DNA from: Hyphomicrobiales bacterium
GTDB lineage: Bacteria > Pseudomonadota > Alphaproteobacteria > Rhizobiales > Rhodobiaceae
DNA length: 64,000 bases
Direction: 5' to 3'
Assembly (NCBI GenBank): GCA_002869065.1
Contig: PKTR01000005.1
Coordinates: 124,001 to 188,000 of the forward strand
Shown here: one piece after another, positions 8,045-16,182 of the stretch
How positions within the stretch are numbered: position 1 is the stretch's first letter
Layout of the letters: every line of letters begins with the position of its first letter
Notes under the pieces: generated by a model
The model's input: only the letters and a program-made list of their open reading frames with translations
Told to the model about the DNA's origin: nothing
The model's database searches: none
Program-made: the position numbers and the translations under genes

Positions 8045-8239
8045 TCAGGCCTTCGACATGAAGTAGATGGCCGCCATGACGATCGCAAGCGCCACTGCCT
8101 GCAGGATGACGCGGGCGCGCATCAGGTTCTGCGAGGTTTTCGCACTGCCGCCGCGCACCATGTTGAAAAGTCCAAGGATCAGCACGATGGCGACAAGGCC
8201 GAGTGCGATCGGGATGAGGTTGTAAAAGACGCTGGCCAT
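8045..8239 (-). CDS. Small twin-transmembrane protein, HIG1-like
   Basis: This 64-residue protein has two hydrophobic helices (about 6-26 and 44-61). They are separated by a short polar loop with SQNLMRARVILQ, which resembles the hypoxia-induced HIG1 fold. Rhizobial genomes commonly carry such a gene directly before the PduO-type adenosyltransferase, as here. Its function is not established. A role near respiratory complexes is only a guess from HIG1 homologues. Confidence 0.8.
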   Translation of the reverse strand: MASVFYNLIPIALGLVAIVLILGLFNMVRGGSAKTSQNLMRARVILQAVALAIVMAAIYFMSKA

Positions 8240-8349
8240 GATGCGGGCGGAATCCTCGCGCGTGGAAAGGGAACAGGCCGTGAAAGGTAGGGCGTTTCGG
8301 CGGCCTGAGAAAGCCGGGCCGCCACAAAAAGCTGAAAACCCTTCGCGTC

Positions 8350-9192
8350 TCAGGTGTTGGCGTTGGAAACGGCGGCAAGAAATCGCTGCATCAGCCGGTT
8401 CGGCAGGATGCGTTTCAGTGCGCCCATCAGATAGGTCGGGAAGGTCACGCAGTAATAGGGCTTAGGGCGCGAACTCATGAGCGCATGGCGCAGCTTGGCG
8501 ACCACCGCGCTCGATTGCAGCGTGAAGACACCGGCGCTGCGCCCACGGAACCGCCCGAGGCTCTCCTCATAGACCTTTTGATGCGGCGACCCCTCGATCA
8601 CGATGTTGCGGCGGAAGGCGGCAACCGCGTTCTGGCCGAACTTGGTGGCGATCGGTCCCGGCTCGATCGAGACGACCGCAATCCCCGTGCCATAGAGTTC
8701 CTGGCGCAGCGTGTCGGTGAGGCCTTCGAGCGCGAATTTCGACGCGTTGTAGGCGCCGCGATACTTCATCGCGACGAAGCCGAGCACCGACGAGCACTGG
8801 ATGATGCGCCCGCGCCCGTTCGCCCGCATCGCCGGAATGAGCCGCCGCGTCAGCTCATGCCAGCCGAACAGATTGGTCTCGAACTGAACGCGCAGCGCAT
8901 CCGTCGGCAGATCCTCCACCGCGCCCGGCTGGCCATAGGCGCCATTGTTGAAGAGCGCGTAGAGCTTGCCGTTCGTGCGCTCCAGCACCGTTGCGGCAAC
9001 TGCCTCGATCGAGGCCTGATCCGTATAGTCGAGATAGAGCGCCTCGATGCCGTCGACCGCGTCGAGCCGGGCGATGTCTTCCGCCTTGCGCGCGGTCGCA
9101 AACACCCGCCAGCCGCGCGCCGCGAGATCGAGCGCGGCAGCTTCGCCAATGCCCGACGAGCAGCCGGTGATCAGGATCGATTTGTCACTCAT
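8350..9192 (-). CDS. Short-chain dehydrogenase/reductase
   Basis: This 280-residue NAD(P)-dependent oxidoreductase shows the classical SDR glycine motif TGCSSGIG (about residues 8-15), the NNGAYG structural motif, catalytic Ser in QCSSVLG and YNASK (Tyr and Lys). The C-terminal region after about 195 is longer than in minimal SDRs and is typical of the group annotated as SDR family oxidoreductases acting on hydrophobic substrates. The start at 9192 is the methionine directly before the Rossmann strand. The gene lies 13 bases after the DUF4386 gene, so both probably share a transcript. Confidence 0.92.
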   Translation of the reverse strand: MSDKSILITGCSSGIGEAAALDLAARGWRVFATARKAEDIARLDAVDGIEALYLDYTDQASIEAVAATVLERTNGKLYALFNNGAYGQPGAVEDLPTDALRVQFETNLFGWHELTRRLIPAMRANGRGRIIQCSSVLGFVAMKYRGAYNASKFALEGLTDTLRQELYGTGIAVVSIEPGPIATKFGQNAVAAFRRNIVIEGSPHQKVYEESLGRFRGRSAGVFTLQSSAVVAKLRHALMSSRPKPYYCVTFPTYLMGALKRILPNRLMQRFLAAVSNANT

Positions 9193-9205
9193 GGTCACAG
9201 CGTCC

Positions 9206-9913
9206 TCAATGACTGGCGCGAGATGCGGCAAAGGGTCTGTCGCCTCGAACGAGAAGCAGTAGACAAAAGGTGCTCTCGGCAAGCAAGCAAATGGCATAGG
9301 CCGGCATGAAGCTCGCGGTCAGCTCCGGCGCGAGCAGGCGGATGAAACTACCGGCGAGATAGACCGCTCCGGCGGCGAGCAGCGCAAACCCGATCAATCT
9401 GGCGATACCGCCGACGCGAGCCAGCAGCATGCCGACCAGCAGCGAGTTCACGCCGAAGAACAACAGCCCGATATCGTAGCCGATACCGTGCATCGCGATC
9501 AGCGTATAGGCCACGCCCTGCCCTTGATCGGCCGCGGCAAACCCATCGCCACCGAGCGCAACGAGCGCGCCGGCAAGAAGTGCCAGCCCGGCGCCGATGA
9601 TCGCCGCCTGCACCAGCCGGAATGCGGTCGCGGCCAGCGCAAGACCTTCGCCGAACGCCCGCAAGAGCCGATAGAGCAGGATCGCAAGGGCCACGTCCGA
9701 CAGCGCCATCACGGCATCGGCGGACATGCTGAGCCGGAACAGCCCCTCCGCCGCGATCACATTGGCTACCGTCGCAGCCGCATCGCCCGCAACGATCAGA
9801 CCGGCGCGGACGCCCGCCTCGCTCCACACGCCGCAGACGATGATGATGAGATAGAGCACGCCGGCCAGCCGCGCGGTCGGAAAAGCAGTTCGCGAAGCGG
9901 CGCGGTTGGTCAC
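9206..9913 (-). CDS. DUF4386 membrane protein
   Basis: This 235-residue integral membrane protein has about six to seven hydrophobic helices and matches DUF4386. The N-terminal RLAGVLYLIIIVCGVW and the mid-protein ALLYRLLRAFGEGLALAATAFRL pattern are typical. The family has no defined function. It sits between the Met-rich cytochrome c gene (31 bases upstream) and the SDR gene on the same strand. Confidence 0.85.
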   Translation of the reverse strand: MTNRAASRTAFPTARLAGVLYLIIIVCGVWSEAGVRAGLIVAGDAAATVANVIAAEGLFRLSMSADAVMALSDVALAILLYRLLRAFGEGLALAATAFRLVQAAIIGAGLALLAGALVALGGDGFAAADQGQGVAYTLIAMHGIGYDIGLLFFGVNSLLVGMLLARVGGIARLIGFALLAAGAVYLAGSFIRLLAPELTASFMPAYAICLLAESTFCLLLLVRGDRPFAASRASH

Positions 9914-9944
9914 GGCAGATCCTTTGGTGACGGCAGTGGGCGGC

Positions 9945-10565
9945 TCAGTTTCCGTCCGGCAGATTGGCCTGGATGAAGGTGACGAGCTTCCAGCGCTCCT
10001 CGTCGCTCAACACGTCCTTGAAGGCCGGCATATCGGTCTTGAGCGCTTCGCCGCCCTCGCTGATCGACCACATCAGAAAGCCGTCGGAAGACACGAGCTT
10101 CATCATCATGGCCGGACCACCGCCCATGCCCATTCCCATGCCACGGCCCATGCCCATTCCGGGGCCCATGCCCATTCCGGAGCCCATTCCGCCCATACCC
10201 ATACCGCCCATGCCGGCTGCACGGTCCTGCATCATCTTGTCGACAGTGGCCTGATCGAGCATGCGCAGCGCCGGCGCCGGCGGCGTCAGGTCCTTGCCGG
10301 CCTCGCCCTCGCCGCGACCGTTGACGCCGTGGCAGCTCTCGCAATTGTCGGCGAAGAGCTGCCGCCCTTCGGCAATGACATCAATCGATGAGACAACCGG
10401 ATTCTGCATCAGTTGATAGGGAGCCGGCACACCATTGAAGCGCACGACGCGATGGCGGGTCGGATTGTGTCGCCCCATGCCCATCTGCGCGACCGCGACA
10501 CTTGTGCCGACGAGCAGCAGCGCGGCCCCCACGGCCGCGACCGAGGTGAACGGCTTGTTCGACAT
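9945..10565 (-). CDS. Exported cytochrome c with methionine/glycine-rich loop
   Basis: The protein is 206 residues with a Sec signal peptide (residues 1-26, ending SVAVA). A single haem site CESCH lies at 75-79 in a class I cytochrome fold. Between the haem site and the C-terminal helix (LSDEERWKLVTFIQ) there is an insertion, about residues 111-155, made almost only of Gly and Met (about 16 Met). The distal methionine ligand is likely M177 in TDMPAF. The loop resembles copper-binding methionine-rich segments. It opens an operon with DUF4386 and SDR genes. Electron partner unknown. Confidence 0.85.
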   Translation of the reverse strand: MSNKPFTSVAAVGAALLLVGTSVAVAQMGMGRHNPTRHRVVRFNGVPAPYQLMQNPVVSSIDVIAEGRQLFADNCESCHGVNGRGEGEAGKDLTPPAPALRMLDQATVDKMMQDRAAGMGGMGMGGMGSGMGMGPGMGMGRGMGMGMGGGPAMMMKLVSSDGFLMWSISEGGEALKTDMPAFKDVLSDEERWKLVTFIQANLPDGN

Positions 10566-10739
10566 GACGTCTTCCTTCCCAAATGCGGATGCGAGCGGAG
10601 GAGCCTTCCGCAGCGTGATTCTGCAGCTAACATAAATCGTCGGCAGAAATTTTCAGCATCACAAAACGGCAAAGATCGATTGCACCGGCCCATTCCTTCG
10701 CCGAAGATCGCCGCTCTCGCATCCGACGAAGGCAGCTTC

Positions 10740-12059
10740 ATGACCGATGATCGATCCCGCCTCGCCCGCCTGCCGTTCTACTACGGCTGGGTGGTGGTCG
10801 CCGTCGCCTTCGTGACGCTTGGCATCGCGGTCAATGCGCGCACCTCGTTTTCCCTTCTGTTTCCGCCGATCCTCGACGAATTCGGCTGGGATCGCGGCAC
10901 CACTGCGGCGGCCTTTTCGGTCGGCTTCATCGTCTCGACGGCGTTTACCCCGCTGATCGGCCACATGGTCGACCGCCGCGGCCCACAATTCGTCATCCCG
11001 CTCGGCGCGGCGCTGGTCGCAAGCGGCTTCGCGCTCGCCACCCTGATGACCTCGCCGATTGTGCTCTACGCAACGCTCGGCCTGATGGTCGTCGGCGGCA
11101 GCATCTCGATGAGCTATATCGGCCATTCGATGTTCCTGCCGTCCTGGTTCGCCAGAAAGCGCGGCCTTGCCGTCGGCATCGCCTTTGCCGGCGTCGGCAT
11201 CGGCGCCATCGCCTTCCTGCCGCTGATCCAGCACATCATCGAGGCCTATGACTGGCGCGCCGCCTGCCTTGTCATGGCCGCAGCCGTGCTGCTGCTCTTT
11301 CCCCTCAACATGATCTTCCAGCGCCGCCGTCCGGCCGATCTCGGCCTCGAGCCCGACGGCGACGGCCGTGGCGGACGCACCCGCCCGCTCGATGTCGACC
11401 CGGTCGTCGACCGCGTCTGGGTCGAGACAAACTGGACCTTGAAGACGGCGGCGAGAACCGCCCGATTCTGGTGGATCTTCGTCGGCTATTTCTGCGGCCT
11501 CTTTGCCTGGTACGCGGTGCAGGTGCACCAGACCAAGTTCCTCATCGACGCCGGCTTTTCGAGCGAGACGGCGGCCTTCGCGCTCGGGCTCGTTGGCCTC
11601 TTCGCCATCGCTGGCCAGATCGGCATCGGCGCCTTTTCCGATCGCGCCGGGCGCGAACCGGCCTGGGGTCTGGCGCTTGCCGGCTTCGCGCTCTGCTACG
11701 CCGCGCTGATCCTGATCGCCCGCTACCCGACGACGCCGATGATGCTGGCGATGGTGATCACACAAGGGATGTTCGGCTACGGCCTCGCCTCGCTCTATGG
11801 CGCCATCCCCGCCGACATCTTCGCCGGACCGCGCTTCGCCTCGATCTTTTCGGTGTGCAGCCTCGGCGGCAATCTCGGCGCCGGCATCGGCCCATGGATT
11901 ACCGGCATCCTGCACGACCAGACGGGCAGCTACGTGCCGGCCTGGTGGCTCGCCTTCGCTCTGTCGCTGTTCTCGATCCTGTGCATCTTCATGGCAAGCC
12001 CGCGCAAGGTCCGCCTGGTTCCGGGCCGCGCCAAGGCACTCGCCGCAAAGGCCGGCTGA
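10740..12059 (+). CDS. MFS transporter, monocarboxylate/oxalate-formate-antiporter-like
   Basis: This 439-residue protein has twelve predicted membrane helices in two six-helix bundles, with a polar linker around residues 205-235. The N-terminus LPFYYGWVVVAVAFVTLGIAVN is characteristic of the OFA/MCT branch of the major facilitator superfamily. The start at 10740 is the ATG of MTDDRSR; the frame remains open upstream but encodes no membrane sequence. It ends seven bases from the convergent dehydrogenase gene. The substrate is probably an organic anion, by family only. Confidence 0.88.
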   Translation: MTDDRSRLARLPFYYGWVVVAVAFVTLGIAVNARTSFSLLFPPILDEFGWDRGTTAAAFSVGFIVSTAFTPLIGHMVDRRGPQFVIPLGAALVASGFALATLMTSPIVLYATLGLMVVGGSISMSYIGHSMFLPSWFARKRGLAVGIAFAGVGIGAIAFLPLIQHIIEAYDWRAACLVMAAAVLLLFPLNMIFQRRRPADLGLEPDGDGRGGRTRPLDVDPVVDRVWVETNWTLKTAARTARFWWIFVGYFCGLFAWYAVQVHQTKFLIDAGFSSETAAFALGLVGLFAIAGQIGIGAFSDRAGREPAWGLALAGFALCYAALILIARYPTTPMMLAMVITQGMFGYGLASLYGAIPADIFAGPRFASIFSVCSLGGNLGAGIGPWITGILHDQTGSYVPAWWLAFALSLFSILCIFMASPRKVRLVPGRAKALAAKAG

Positions 12060-12065
12060 GCCCGC

Positions 12066-13199
12066 TTATTTCGCGTAAGCGATGCGGTAGATCAGCCCGG
12101 CATAATCGTCGGAGACGAGCAGCGAGCCATCCGCCAGTTCCAGAACATCGACCGGCCGCCCGGTGACGCCCCCGCCCGGCCGCAACCAGCCATCGATGAA
12201 GACCTCATGGTCGACCGCCTTGCCGGCCTCATCGAAGCGGACCCGCACCAGCCGGTAGCCGATCGGATCGGACCGGTTCCACGAGCCGTGCTGCGCGACG
12301 ATGGCATCGCCGCGATACTCAGCCGGAAAGCCAGTCCCCCGGATGAAGCGGAAGCCGAGATTGGCCGAATGGGCGTCGAAATCGATCACGGTGGGGATCG
12401 CCGGCTGCGGCGGCGTGCGGCCCTCATAACCGGTCAGCGCGATGTCCTTGCCGCCACGATAGGGAAAGCCGAAGAAACCGCCGGGCTGTTCGATCTCGTT
12501 CAGCTCGTCCGGCGGGATCAGATCGCCCATGCGGTCGGCGCCATTGTCGGTGAAGAAAAGATTGCCCGTCACCGGGTTCCAGTCGAAGCCGACCGTATTG
12601 CGCACGCCCGACGCCAGAATTTGCGGATTGCCGCCATCCGCATCGATGGCGATCAGCGTGCCCTCATAGTCCTTCGTCTCACAGATGTTGCACGGCGCGC
12701 CGACGCCGATATGGAACCGACCGTCCGGCCCGAAGCGCGCATAGCGCCAGCCATGTCCGCGGTAATTCGGCAGGCCGGTGAAAATCGTCTCGGCGGAGCG
12801 CAACGGCGCGGCGAGCGTGCCGTCGGCATTGATCGGCGCGGCGATCACCCTGTTCTGTAGCGCGATCAAGAGCTTGCCATCGCGACAGTCGAGCCCGTTC
12901 GGCACCCTGAGGCCTGAGCCGACCACCGTCACACTGTCAGCGGCGCCGTTTCGGTCGTCGTCGCGCACCGCATAGACCGTGTCGTCGCGCGTGCCGACAT
13001 AGAGCACCTCGCCGCACATCGCCATTGAACGCGCGCCCGACGCTTGCGCAAAAACGCTGATCGAAAACCCGTCCGGCAACGAGAGCCCATCGAGGATTCG
13101 CTCGGCCTGTGCTGCGGCAGGCAACACCGACAGAACCGAGAGGATCGCTCCGGAAAGCAGAACCGACAGGTGTTTCATCAATCGAGATGGGTTGGTCAT
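12066..13199 (-). CDS. Exported PQQ-dependent sugar/sorbosone dehydrogenase-like beta-propeller
   Basis: This 377-residue protein has a Sec signal peptide (about 1-31, ending AAAQA). A six-bladed propeller of the soluble glucose/L-sorbosone dehydrogenase family follows. Landmarks are LSLPDGFSISVFAQ at the mature N-terminus, GHGWRYARFGPDGRFHIGVG and GSWNRSDPIGYRLVRV. Family members oxidise sugars or aldoses in the periplasm using PQQ, though cofactor use is not universal. The start at 13199 has GGAAGG five bases upstream. It is the last of three haem/redox genes read from the LysR-proximal promoter, after a 79-base gap. Confidence 0.88.
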   Translation of the reverse strand: MTNPSRLMKHLSVLLSGAILSVLSVLPAAAQAERILDGLSLPDGFSISVFAQASGARSMAMCGEVLYVGTRDDTVYAVRDDDRNGAADSVTVVGSGLRVPNGLDCRDGKLLIALQNRVIAAPINADGTLAAPLRSAETIFTGLPNYRGHGWRYARFGPDGRFHIGVGAPCNICETKDYEGTLIAIDADGGNPQILASGVRNTVGFDWNPVTGNLFFTDNGADRMGDLIPPDELNEIEQPGGFFGFPYRGGKDIALTGYEGRTPPQPAIPTVIDFDAHSANLGFRFIRGTGFPAEYRGDAIVAQHGSWNRSDPIGYRLVRVRFDEAGKAVDHEVFIDGWLRPGGGVTGRPVDVLELADGSLLVSDDYAGLIYRIAYAK

Positions 13200-13278
13200 C
13201 ATCGCCTTCCGTTCCGCGCGTCCCGAGCCCTTGCAGGAAAATCTAGCTCACGGGAAATGGCAGAACAGAGGCGGCAGA

Positions 13279-14574
13279 TCACATTTGCGGCAGCGGCCCG
13301 CTCAGCGAGCGCAGGAACGCGGCGATCGCCTCGACCTCGGCGCTGCTCAACGCCCGGTCGCGCACGACGGTCACCCGGCTGCCGGAACCCTCGCCACTGC
13401 CATTGCCGTCGGCGATCAGCGTCACGTCGTCGGCCGGATCGTCGCTCAGAACCTTGTTGAGCTGTGACACCGCCATGACGCGCACCGCTTCTTCCAGCGT
13501 CGCGACAGAGCCGTTGTGAAAATACGGGCCGGTGAGCGCGACATTGCGCAGCGACGGCACCCGCCAGATGGCCGGCTTGCCATCGACCAGCAGGTCGTAT
13601 TTGCCGATGAAATCGTTGTCCGGATAGACCGGGAACGGGCGATAAGTGCCGAAATTCTTGACCTTGCCCGCGCTGGAAAACAGCGGATCGAGATGACAGG
13701 TGCGGCAGCCATTGGCCTCGAACAGCGCCATGCCCTGCCGTTGCTGCGCCGTCAGCGCATTCGTGTCGCCAAGCACGTAGCGGTCATAGGGCGCGTTCGG
13801 CGTGATCAGCGTGCGCTCGAAGGCGGCAATCGCGCGCACAATGTTGCGCGCCGAGATCGGATCCTCCCCGCCGAAGACGGCAGCAAATGCCGGCCGATAG
13901 CCCGAGTTCTCGCGCACCCGCTCGACCAGCGCGTCGGCTGATGGCAACGCCATCTCGACCAGATTGAGGAACGGCCCGAGTGCCTGATCCTCGAGCGAGG
14001 CTGCCCGCCCGTCCCAGAACAGCCGCGTCAGGAACGCCGCGTTCAACACGGTCGGCGCGTTGCGGTTGCCGGTCAGCCCTGAAATGCCGGTCGACACCGA
14101 GGCGTTGTCATCGCCGCCTTCGCCGAGCTTGTGGCAGGAGGCACAGGACACCGTGCGGTCGAGCGAAAGCGAGGCATCGAAGAAAAGCTTCCTGCCGAGC
14201 GCGACCTTGTCCGCTGTTTGCGGATTGTCGCGCGGTGCGGGCGCCGCTTCCGGCAGCGCCCGCCACGCCGCCCACAGCGCCGAGTCAGAGGGGGGTTGGG
14301 GTGATGGCGTCCGAGGGGCGGTGCGTGCCTCGACCGCGCGGCCGTAGTTGGCGGCAAGCGCGGCGATATCGGTGTGATCGAGCGAACCGAGATAGACGAT
14401 CAGCGCGGCCTTGATGGTGAAGGCGATAACGCCGAAGCCGAGCCCGCCCATCAGGGCGAACCTGCCGGGCAGGGACAGCCCCGTGCGCCGGCCAAGCTCG
14501 TTGGCGACAAGCAGAAGCGTCACGACCCCGAACAGGATACTGATGATGAAGATGCTCAGAATGCTGGCGTCCAT
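13279..14574 (-). CDS. Di-haem cytochrome c peroxidase / MauG-family protein with N-terminal membrane helices
   Basis: The protein is 431 residues. Two hydrophobic helices (about 5-24 and 38-62) precede a linker and a bacterial di-haem peroxidase domain. The haem sites are CASCH (144-148) and CRTCH (290-294). The stretch NRNAPTVLNAAF followed by FWDGRA is diagnostic of the family. It should reduce hydrogen peroxide or oxidise a protein substrate in the periplasm while anchored to the inner membrane. GGGAGAA lies five bases before the ATG. It lies 80 bases after the truncated haemoglobin gene in the same direction. Confidence 0.92.
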   Translation of the reverse strand: MDASILSIFIISILFGVVTLLLVANELGRRTGLSLPGRFALMGGLGFGVIAFTIKAALIVYLGSLDHTDIAALAANYGRAVEARTAPRTPSPQPPSDSALWAAWRALPEAAPAPRDNPQTADKVALGRKLFFDASLSLDRTVSCASCHKLGEGGDDNASVSTGISGLTGNRNAPTVLNAAFLTRLFWDGRAASLEDQALGPFLNLVEMALPSADALVERVRENSGYRPAFAAVFGGEDPISARNIVRAIAAFERTLITPNAPYDRYVLGDTNALTAQQRQGMALFEANGCRTCHLDPLFSSAGKVKNFGTYRPFPVYPDNDFIGKYDLLVDGKPAIWRVPSLRNVALTGPYFHNGSVATLEEAVRVMAVSQLNKVLSDDPADDVTLIADGNGSGEGSGSRVTVVRDRALSSAEVEAIAAFLRSLSGPLPQM

Positions 14575-14654
14575 GACACTTCTCCCTGCCGCCTCGGGTG
14601 GCGGGCACGGCGCGGCGGCGACCGCACCCGCCCTTCCGGGGCGTGCTCTCGGCG

Positions 14655-15101
14655 TTACTTGATCTCGACGATGTCGGCGCGGGTGGATTCAAAGAACGCC
14701 ACCACGTCCTTGCGCTCGCGATCGGGCACCTGGAACTTGTCCAGCGTCGCGTTCAGATGCGTCATCAGCCGGTCCCAGTCCTCGCCGTCGATGCGCATGC
14801 CGACATGGGAGAGCTTCATCTCGCGGCCACGGTAATAGAGTGGCCCGCCCGCCTCATGGGCGATGAAATCGACGATGAGCTGCACCTCGCGCTGGATGCC
14901 GTCCTTGCCGCGATGGGCCCAGAAGCGCCCGAGCTTTTCGTCCGCCATCAGACGGGCGGCAACGTCCTGGGTGACGGCTTCGATGGCGTCATAGCCGCCG
15001 AGCCGCTGATAGAGCGTTGCCTCGTCGGCGAGCGCCGCGCCGGGAATCAGCAACAGGCCGGCAAGCGCCAGGCCACGGAAACGGTTGAGGGCGAGAGACA
15101 T
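14655..15101 (-). CDS. Group I truncated haemoglobin with signal peptide
   Basis: This 148-residue protein is a group I truncated globin: ATLYQRLGGYDAIEAVTQDV, FWAHRGKDG, then the proximal histidine H99 in MKLSHVGM. Unlike most truncated globins it begins with a Sec signal peptide (about 1-25, RGLALAGLLLIPGAALA), so it should act in the periplasm. The start at 15101 gives that signal and has AGGAG upstream. The neighbouring di-haem peroxidase and divergent LysR gene suggest a role in peroxide, nitric oxide or oxygen handling outside the cytoplasm. Confidence 0.9.
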   Translation of the reverse strand: MSLALNRFRGLALAGLLLIPGAALADEATLYQRLGGYDAIEAVTQDVAARLMADEKLGRFWAHRGKDGIQREVQLIVDFIAHEAGGPLYYRGREMKLSHVGMRIDGEDWDRLMTHLNATLDKFQVPDRERKDVVAFFESTRADIVEIK

Positions 15102-15168
15102 GGAGTATCTCCTTGAAAACACGGAAGGAAAAGAATGATCGTCAGGCCGTTGGCCCTTGCGCAAAGAG

Positions 15169-15231
15169 ATAGATCAGGCTATTTAAATAGAGAAATTGTA
15201 TTTATGAATGCGATTGATAGAGAAAAACTAT
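15169..15231. promoter_or_regulatory. Repeated ATAG/CTAT boxes between LysR and the globin operon
   Basis: The intergenic region holds ATAG-N7-CTAT at 15217-15231, ATAG-N7-GTAT at 15187-15201 and ATAG-N6-CTAT at 15169-15182, plus the palindrome CTATTTAAATAG at 15179-15190. The spacing pattern resembles the half-sites bound by OxyR-type LysR tetramers. The box nearest the LysR gene ends nine bases before its ATG, fitting autorepression. The remaining boxes sit 68-130 bases upstream of the globin start. Confidence 0.6.
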
Positions 15232-15240
15232 AGGTAAGCC

Positions 15241-16176
15241 ATGAAGCTCCGACAGCTCGAATTCGCCCTCGCCGTTGCCGAGACGACGTCGTTCAGCCGC
15301 GCGGCGGAACAGTGCCACGCGACCCAGCCGACGCTGTCGAACGCGGTGTCGCAACTGGAGGAGGAACTCGGCGGCAAGCTCTTCGTGCGCACCACCCGCA
15401 AGGTCGAGCTGACCCCCTTCGGCACCCACATGCTGCCCTATCTGCGCGCCGTGCTCGACGCCCGCGCCGAGCTGTCGCGCGCGGCCGACGCCTATCGCGA
15501 TCCCGACAACCGCATGCTGCGCATCGGCTTCTCGCCGCTCGTCGACATGAAGCTCCTGGACCGCATCCTCGGCCCCTTCCGCCGGCAGAACCCCGACGTC
15601 GCGATCTTCTTCAAGGAATGTCTGCTCGACGACCTGTCGCAACGCCTCGCCAACAATGTCGTCGACATCGCCATCGTGCCCGAGACCATGCTGGAACCGG
15701 GTCTCGAACGACGCGCCTTCTACAACGACCCGCTGTTCTATCTGCCGCGCGACGGCGGCGGGGTAACGCCCGAGACCGGCGCACTGGCGCTCACCGCCCT
15801 GCCCGACGATCCCGTCATCCTGACCGGCGGCGGCTGCGGCCTCAACGGCGCGCTCGCCACCCTCTTTGCCGAGGACGGCGCCAGCCTCACCGCCTATCCC
15901 GGCCAGGCGATCAGCTATCCGGTGATCGAGGAATGGACCGATCTCGGCATCGGCGCCGGCATATTGCCGAAGGCGAAACTCTCCATCGCGACGAACCGTG
16001 CAGTCCCGCTGCGCCGCGCCGATGGCCGCGCCGCCGCCTTCACCTTCGAATGGCTGTGGACGGAAACGGCGCCGGCAAAGCCCGAGGTCGCCGCCTTCCT
16101 CGACTACATCGGCACAACCGTCCCGGCGCTGATCGCCGGCAATGCCGACGACCGCCTCCGGCTGGTGAAATCGTAA
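15241..16176 (+). CDS. LysR-family regulator with OxyR-like DNA-binding domain
   Basis: The protein is 311 residues. The winged helix (1-65) carries RAAEQCHATQPTLSNAVSQL and FVRTTRKVELTPFG, close to OxyR in the recognition region. A periplasmic-binding-type effector domain follows (about 90-300). Cys occurs in the HTH, in FKECLLDD and in GGGCGLNG near residue 200, but the second peroxidatic cysteine expected of OxyR is not seen, so it is not a standard OxyR. It is divergent from the haemoglobin-peroxidase-dehydrogenase genes and is their likely regulator. Confidence 0.9.
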   Translation: MKLRQLEFALAVAETTSFSRAAEQCHATQPTLSNAVSQLEEELGGKLFVRTTRKVELTPFGTHMLPYLRAVLDARAELSRAADAYRDPDNRMLRIGFSPLVDMKLLDRILGPFRRQNPDVAIFFKECLLDDLSQRLANNVVDIAIVPETMLEPGLERRAFYNDPLFYLPRDGGGVTPETGALALTALPDDPVILTGGGCGLNGALATLFAEDGASLTAYPGQAISYPVIEEWTDLGIGAGILPKAKLSIATNRAVPLRRADGRAAAFTFEWLWTETAPAKPEVAAFLDYIGTTVPALIAGNADDRLRLVKS

Positions 16177-16182
16177 CCGGCG

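Noticed and set aside
10120-10215. Short tandem repeats resembling a CRISPR or minisatellite
   Set aside because: They are codon-level repeats encoding the Met/Gly loop of the cytochrome c. There are no spacers, and the frame is intact.
15241-16176. Calling the LysR gene oxyR
   Set aside because: The DNA-binding part is similar, but the paired redox cysteines of OxyR are not both present, and no catalase or ahpC gene is adjacent.
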